Part shown: piece by piece, positions 61,466 to 64,000 of the stretch | How the letters are laid out: each line of letters opens with the position of its first letter | Numbering within the stretch: the stretch's first letter is position 1 | Source: Flagellimonas maritima | GTDB taxonomy: Bacteria; Bacteroidota; Bacteroidia; Flavobacteriales; Flavobacteriaceae | Direction: 5' to 3' | Length of the DNA: 64,000 nucleotides | Assembly (NCBI RefSeq): GCF_003269425.1 | Contig: NZ_CP030104.1 | Span: forward strand, 2,351,501-2,415,500 | Made by a program: the position numbers and the translations under genes | The notes under the pieces: generated by a model | Seen by the model: the letters and a program-made list of their open reading frames with translations, nothing else | What the model was told of the DNA's origin: nothing | Database searches by the model: none

Positions 61466-61490
61466 AAAGCCCTTACATAATAAGGACTTT
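61466..61490 (+). terminator. terminator-like hairpin without an adjacent gene
   Basis: Arms AAAGCCCTTA / TAAGGACTTT (one mismatch) with a CATAA loop, A-run before and T-rich sequence after. No gene ends nearby, so it may be left from a lost gene. Confidence 0.55.
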
Positions 61491-61971
61491 CTTTGTTTTA
61501 CTCAAGGCGGATCTTGACCTGTCTGCAGATAAGAGTGCCAGTATGGCCAGATGGTCACAGAATATTGTTTTACTTTGATTGATATAGTACTAAATCATTG
61601 TATTATAAGAACGTTTCGAATTATAAAATACTGGTCAAACCACTATTTGTTGTGCTTGGATTTGTAATGTTCAACGGATATAGATATTCTATTAATAAGT
61701 TTGTTTTCGGGACCCCAGTTAGAATTGGGGTTGGGTAAATTAATGGATTCATAAGGTTTCGATAGAGGCGGTAATTCAGATTTTGGAAAACCGTTTGATC
61801 AAATTACTTTCAATGGACAAGCAGAACCTGTTCGTAACTTTAACAAAATTGATTTTTTAAACTTGGGCTATTAACTCTATATAAACCCAAATCCCTAGTG
61901 CATTTTGCTATTTTAGCTTTCAGCCCCAAAATTTGGAGGTATACATGCTAAAACAGCACATTTTTGCCGTC

Positions 61972-61992
61972 ACCTTGAATTTGTTTCAGGGT
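61972..61992. repeat. dispersed palindromic intergenic repeat
   Basis: Arms ACCTTGAA / TTCAGGGT (one mismatch) with a TTTGT loop. Its translation gives TLNLFQG, a pattern that I recognise from spurious frames in frequent flavobacterial intergenic repeats. The assignment rests on memory of such repeats, not on a search. Confidence 0.55.
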
Positions 61993-62334
61993 CCCATCTT
62001 CGGGATCGGTTGCAAAATTAGGAAATGGGATGTTGAAACGAGTTCAATGTGACGCTAAATCAAGATTTCCGCTTTTCAAAATGCACAATGGGTCATATTA
62101 ATATGTTACAAATCGATAAGAAAAGACTAAACGTCTATAAAATCCCTACCTATAGATATTTTCTATCAATATTTTAAAGGTTTTACCTACATTTAAGATA
62201 AGCAAGGGTACGGCTAGATATACAGTATCCTCTCGTTATTTTTCTTTTATCCAGTCTTACATGGGATTATTTATGCCAAAAAAGCTTGTAAGCAATAGTT
62301 GGCCAATCATCAAATTGAAGAAATAAAACTAGAT

Positions 62335-63009
62335 ATGAGAATACTGATGGTTGAAAAAATACCTTTCGTCTACGAAGCTATAAAGAAACAGTTTGAAGAA
62401 TTCGAGTCTACAAGTAATAGAATAAAATTTGAATTACAATACGATAGCGATTTTAAAAATGCTTTCCACAACATTAAAAAAGACTATCATTATCATTTCT
62501 TTTTCATAAATCTTTTCAGTTACAATGATCAGTCCCGTGATGTGCGGGAAATTAAAGCAAATGCATATGGGGAGAAGCTAGCCCATTGGATCAGGAATAA
62601 ACTTCCCAATTCTAAATTGGGTATAATGACAGAGATTACGTCTAAACCTAAATTATTTGAGTTACAAACAAAACTTCACCCAGAAGTATTTATTATTAAA
62701 CAGGATACTTGGCTGGTAGACCTCAAGAAGATGATTTTAGATATTGCAAACGGTAAAAAACATTATAGTCCATTATTGCAAGAAATATTTGTTTCCAGGT
62801 ATAGTAACAAATTCAGATTGGATGAACTTGATTTATTGATTCTACATTATTTATCCAATGGATATCCGACAAACCAACTACCTGACCATATACCGTTATC
62901 TCTTTCTGGGATAGAAAAAAGGAAAAGAAAACTGTCCAAATCCTTTTTTTTAGGAAACTCTAAATCCCTGAATATTGTTAGAGCAGCGCAAAGACTGGGC
63001 ATTATTTAA
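62335..63009 (+). CDS. degenerate response regulator with LuxR-like C-terminus
   Basis: A 224-residue protein starting MRILMVEKIPFVYEAIKK. A TTG 12 codons upstream (62299) is an alternative start. The N-terminal half has receiver-like strand order, but the acidic pair reads VEK and the phospho-acceptor place reads FFFINLFS (Asn instead of Asp); Lys near IIKQD is kept. The C-terminal half (about 160-224) looks like a LuxR/NarL helix-turn-helix (LDLLILHYLSNGYPTNQLPD, then LSLSGIEKRKRKLSK). It is therefore likely to act without phosphorylation. It is the gene directly upstream of the RiPP precursors and is a candidate controller of them. Confidence 0.8.
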   Translation: MRILMVEKIPFVYEAIKKQFEEFESTSNRIKFELQYDSDFKNAFHNIKKDYHYHFFFINLFSYNDQSRDVREIKANAYGEKLAHWIRNKLPNSKLGIMTEITSKPKLFELQTKLHPEVFIIKQDTWLVDLKKMILDIANGKKHYSPLLQEIFVSRYSNKFRLDELDLLILHYLSNGYPTNQLPDHIPLSLSGIEKRKRKLSKSFFLGNSKSLNIVRAAQRLGII

Positions 63010-63087
63010 CTATTGATTTTAAAATCCATTTTTTTGATACGTTCTATATAAAAAATATATGAAGAATAATATTATTAAAATTACGGT

Positions 63088-63112
63088 TTTACCTTACTTT
63101 TTGTGAGGTAAA
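63088..63112. terminator. hairpin after the regulator gene
   Basis: Ten-base stem TTTACCTTAC / GTGAGGTAAA (one T.G pair) with a TTTTT loop. There is no strong T-run after it. It may end the regulator transcript or lie in the precursor promoter region. Confidence 0.5.
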
Positions 63113-63178
63113 TTAATTCATTTTTCAATATTTTAATTTAATCTTTGGAAGATTGTAATATCAGTTCAGCACTGTTAA

Positions 63179-63210
63179 GGCGGAAACCGAAAAGCTTTCT
63201 AGAGTAGGTA
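63179..63210 (+). promoter_or_regulatory. conserved leader element, copy 1
   Basis: GGCGGAAACCGAAAAGC followed after four bases by TAGAGTAGGTA, 52 bases (from element start) before the first precursor ATG. The same two blocks recur before the second precursor (63465-63497). GGC..GG-AAA-CC..GC(C/T) could form a small nested hairpin. It could be a conserved RNA leader or a regulator binding site. Confidence 0.75.
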
Positions 63211-63230
63211 CCACGTTAAAATATAAGGTC

Positions 63231-63362
63231 ATGAATATTCAACGTTTATTCACTGCGCTTGGTTTTGGAACTAAATTCATGGTTGCAGCTGGCTGTAATT
63301 GTAATTGTTGTTGCAACAGCGAACCCATGAGGGAGTTCGCAGAAAAAGGTATCACTGGATAA
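63231..63362 (+). CDS. RiPP precursor peptide 1 (Cys/Asn-rich core)
   Basis: A 43-residue peptide. The leader-like N-terminus reads MNIQRLFTALGFGTKFMVAA and is followed by the core GCNCNCCCN and a charged tail (SEPMREFAEKGITG). The second precursor shares IQRL..ALG..TKFMVAA and the identical core. Five cysteines lie within seven residues with alternating Asn, no Ser/Thr precedes them, and an Ala-Ala-Gly stretch sits before the first Cys. This resembles azole-type (streptolysin S-like) precursors more than lanthipeptides. The peptide is too short for usual gene finders. No signal peptide is present, so export would need a transporter outside the window. Confidence 0.85.
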   Translation: MNIQRLFTALGFGTKFMVAAGCNCNCCCNSEPMREFAEKGITG

Positions 63363-63464
63363 TGGACCGTACAGCCCTAAATTGAGACAAATGAAAGTAA
63401 AGCGTTCTGTAAATTATTTTAAAATCGAATTGTAGTAGGTTTTCTTGTCATTCTAAATAAAATA

Positions 63465-63497
63465 GGCGGAAACCGAAAAGCCAAAATAGAGTAGGTA
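63465..63497 (+). promoter_or_regulatory. conserved leader element, copy 2
   Basis: GGCGGAAACCGAAAAGC then TAGAGTAGGTA, one base further apart than in copy 1, 55 bases before the ATG of precursor 2. The flanking bases differ between the copies (the A/T tract before the ATG is unrelated), so the conserved blocks are probably under selection. In this copy the outer GGC / GCC pair is perfect. Confidence 0.75.
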
Positions 63498-63519
63498 AAA
63501 TTTTTTAATATTTTATATT

Positions 63520-63633
63520 ATGGAAATTCAACGTTTATCTTCTGCGCTTGGTGCAAGTACCAAGTTCATGGTTGCAGCTGGCTGTAACTGTAATTGTTGC
63601 TGTAACGATGTTATTATCGAAGAAGCCCAGTAA
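63520..63633 (+). CDS. RiPP precursor peptide 2 (Cys/Asn-rich core)
   Basis: A 37-residue peptide: leader MEIQRLSSALGASTKFMVAA, core GCNCNCCCN identical to precursor 1, tail DVIIEEAQ. Changes between the two peptides are confined to leader positions 2, 7-8, 12-13 and the tail; the rest is invariant. This is what is expected if an enzyme reads the leader and modifies the core. The different tails may be cut off or give two products. It lies 157 bases after precursor 1 with its own copy of the leader element, and is followed by an 18-bp hairpin. Confidence 0.87.
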   Translation: MEIQRLSSALGASTKFMVAAGCNCNCCCNDVIIEEAQ

Positions 63634-63640
63634 ATTGTAT

Positions 63641-63679
63641 TAACACCTGTATTTTAATGATATTAAGATACAGGTGTTA
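63641..63679 (+). terminator. 18-bp hairpin between precursor 2 and the enzyme gene
   Basis: TAACACCTGTAT / ATACAGGTGTTA (perfect) extended by TTTAAT / ATTAAG (one T.G pair) around a GAT loop, followed by an A/T-rich tail. It lies 20 bases before the next ATG. It is best explained as a leaky terminator or RNA-stabilising hairpin that keeps precursor mRNA in excess over enzyme mRNA, as known between sagA and sagB in streptolysin S operons. Confidence 0.85.
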
Positions 63680-63699
63680 TTAATTTTAAATAAAAATCA

Positions 63700-64000
63700 A
63701 TGCTTCATAATTATGATATTTTCGAAGATGTTGAAAACAACGTCTATCAAGTAAGAACAAAAGGCGATGTATTTCTGGTTCGATTTGATTCTGATCAAAA
63801 AAAGAATATTTTTTTTGAAATCGTTACGCTCTGCAAGAACAAGGAGATTCCTTATTTGGACTTGATGAAAAAACTTAAAAAGAAGTTTGATGAACCTATA
63901 GTTCTTGGTGTTGTTCAAGAATTAAAAGAGTGCGGTATTTTTAATGAATACTATGTAAATCCGATTGAGAAGAAGAATGGGATCTCGCTTAATTTACAAG
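63700..64000 (+). CDS. partial: RRE/PqqD-like domain, probable RiPP leader-binding or cyclodehydratase partner protein
   Basis: The first 100 codons of a gene cut by the window end. The start MLHNYDIFEDVENNVYQVRT is followed by strands (DVFLVRFDSD) and helices (LDLMKKLKKKFDEPIVLGVV, then QELKECGIFNEYYV). This strand-strand-strand then helix-helix-helix order, ending in a short L.E.GIF element, matches the PqqD-like peptide-recognition (winged-helix) N-terminus of azole-peptide E1-like/'leader peptide-binding' proteins. The catalytic part is outside the window, so the family call is inference. It follows two Cys-rich precursors, which strengthens it. YcaO and dehydrogenase genes would be expected further downstream. 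Confidence 0.7.
   Translation, partial: MLHNYDIFEDVENNVYQVRTKGDVFLVRFDSDQKKNIFFEIVTLCKNKEIPYLDLMKKLKKKFDEPIVLGVVQELKECGIFNEYYVNPIEKKNGISLNLQ

Larger units (their letters stand above)
61210..62298. other. gene-poor 1.1-kb region with hairpins and a dispersed repeat
   Basis: No convincing gene on either strand. It contains a terminator-like hairpin (61466-61490), a hairpin with ACCCCA / TGGGGT arms near 61715-61733, and a dispersed-type palindrome (61972-61992). The sequence looks eroded, as if genes had been lost. It separates the lipoproteins from the regulator/RiPP region and may mark the left edge of a transferred segment. Confidence 0.6.

Noticed and set aside
61945..62052. 35-codon frame containing TLNLFQGP
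   Set aside because: It spans the palindromic repeat; this translation is a known side effect of such repeats, not a gene.
63231..63633. Reading the Cys-rich peptides as metallothioneins
   Set aside because: The invariant leader-like N-terminus, varied tails, tandem copies and the adjacent RRE-like gene fit RiPP precursors better; a metal-binding role is not excluded.
63231..63633. Reading the peptides as lanthipeptides
   Set aside because: There is no Ser or Thr in or just before the Cys core to form lanthionine rings, apart from tail residues in peptide 1 only.

Overview
The window looks like chromosomal DNA of a marine-type flavobacterium (Bacteroidota, Flavobacteriaceae). Evidence: TAnnTTTG promoter elements, weak ribosome binding sites, two PorP/SprF proteins with a type B (CHU_C) type IX secretion cargo, the gcvH-vanZ-tonB gene order, LytS/LytTR signalling with a TPR kinase, and flavobacterial RHS proteins with a DUF6443-type region. 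No tRNA, rRNA, CRISPR array, integrase or intact transposase was seen.

Layout. (1) 1-1620: gcvH, a VanZ-like protein and a TonB-like energy transducer, closed by a strong terminator. (2) About 1630-23820: an accessory island of two tandem RHS/YD-repeat loci. Each has a 1.1k-residue secreted shell-like protein, a 1.7k-residue RHS protein with a variable C-terminal tip, and a probable immunity gene. Each ends in a terminator that runs into the 3' end of a small reverse-strand XRE regulator, intact after locus 1 and truncated after locus 2. Behind locus 2 are displaced cassettes: an orphan tip, two lipoproteins and a piece of RHS core. (3) 23.9-29.4 kb: a cytochrome oxidase assembly and subunit operon (heme O synthase, two subunit III proteins, subunit IV, a cysteine-free SCO-like protein, SCO, DUF420, a small CxxC protein). 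(4) 29.5-39.0 kb: a MacB-type export operon with four permeases, two adaptors, one ATPase and one TolC-like protein, apparently from a module duplication. (5) 39-51.2 kb: housekeeping genes (tsaB, MscS, YyaL-like, dodecin, Nfu-type, PorP/SprF, VWA lipoprotein, LytS/LytTR pair, gamma carbonic anhydrase, fabD). (6) 51.3-56.9 kb: a type IX secretion surface module (type B cargo, PorP/SprF, OmpA/PD40 protein). (7) 56.9-61.2 kb: an NRAMP-like transporter lacking the usual metal motif, an alpha/beta hydrolase and two related collagen-like lipoproteins. (8) 61.2-64.0 kb: a long gene-poor stretch, a degenerate response regulator, and the start of a RiPP cluster.

The most interesting signal is the right edge. 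Two unlisted small genes (63231-63362 and 63520-63633) encode near-identical leaders ending in the same Cys/Asn core (GCNCNCCCN). Each is preceded by the same roughly 33-nt element. An 18-bp hairpin separates the second one from a truncated gene whose start resembles the peptide-binding (PqqD/RRE-like) N-terminus of azole-peptide cyclodehydratase partner proteins. This points to a streptolysin S-like azole peptide or another cysteine-modifying RiPP system; the decisive genes lie beyond the window. The second notable region is the RHS cassette graveyard at 21.8-23.7 kb.
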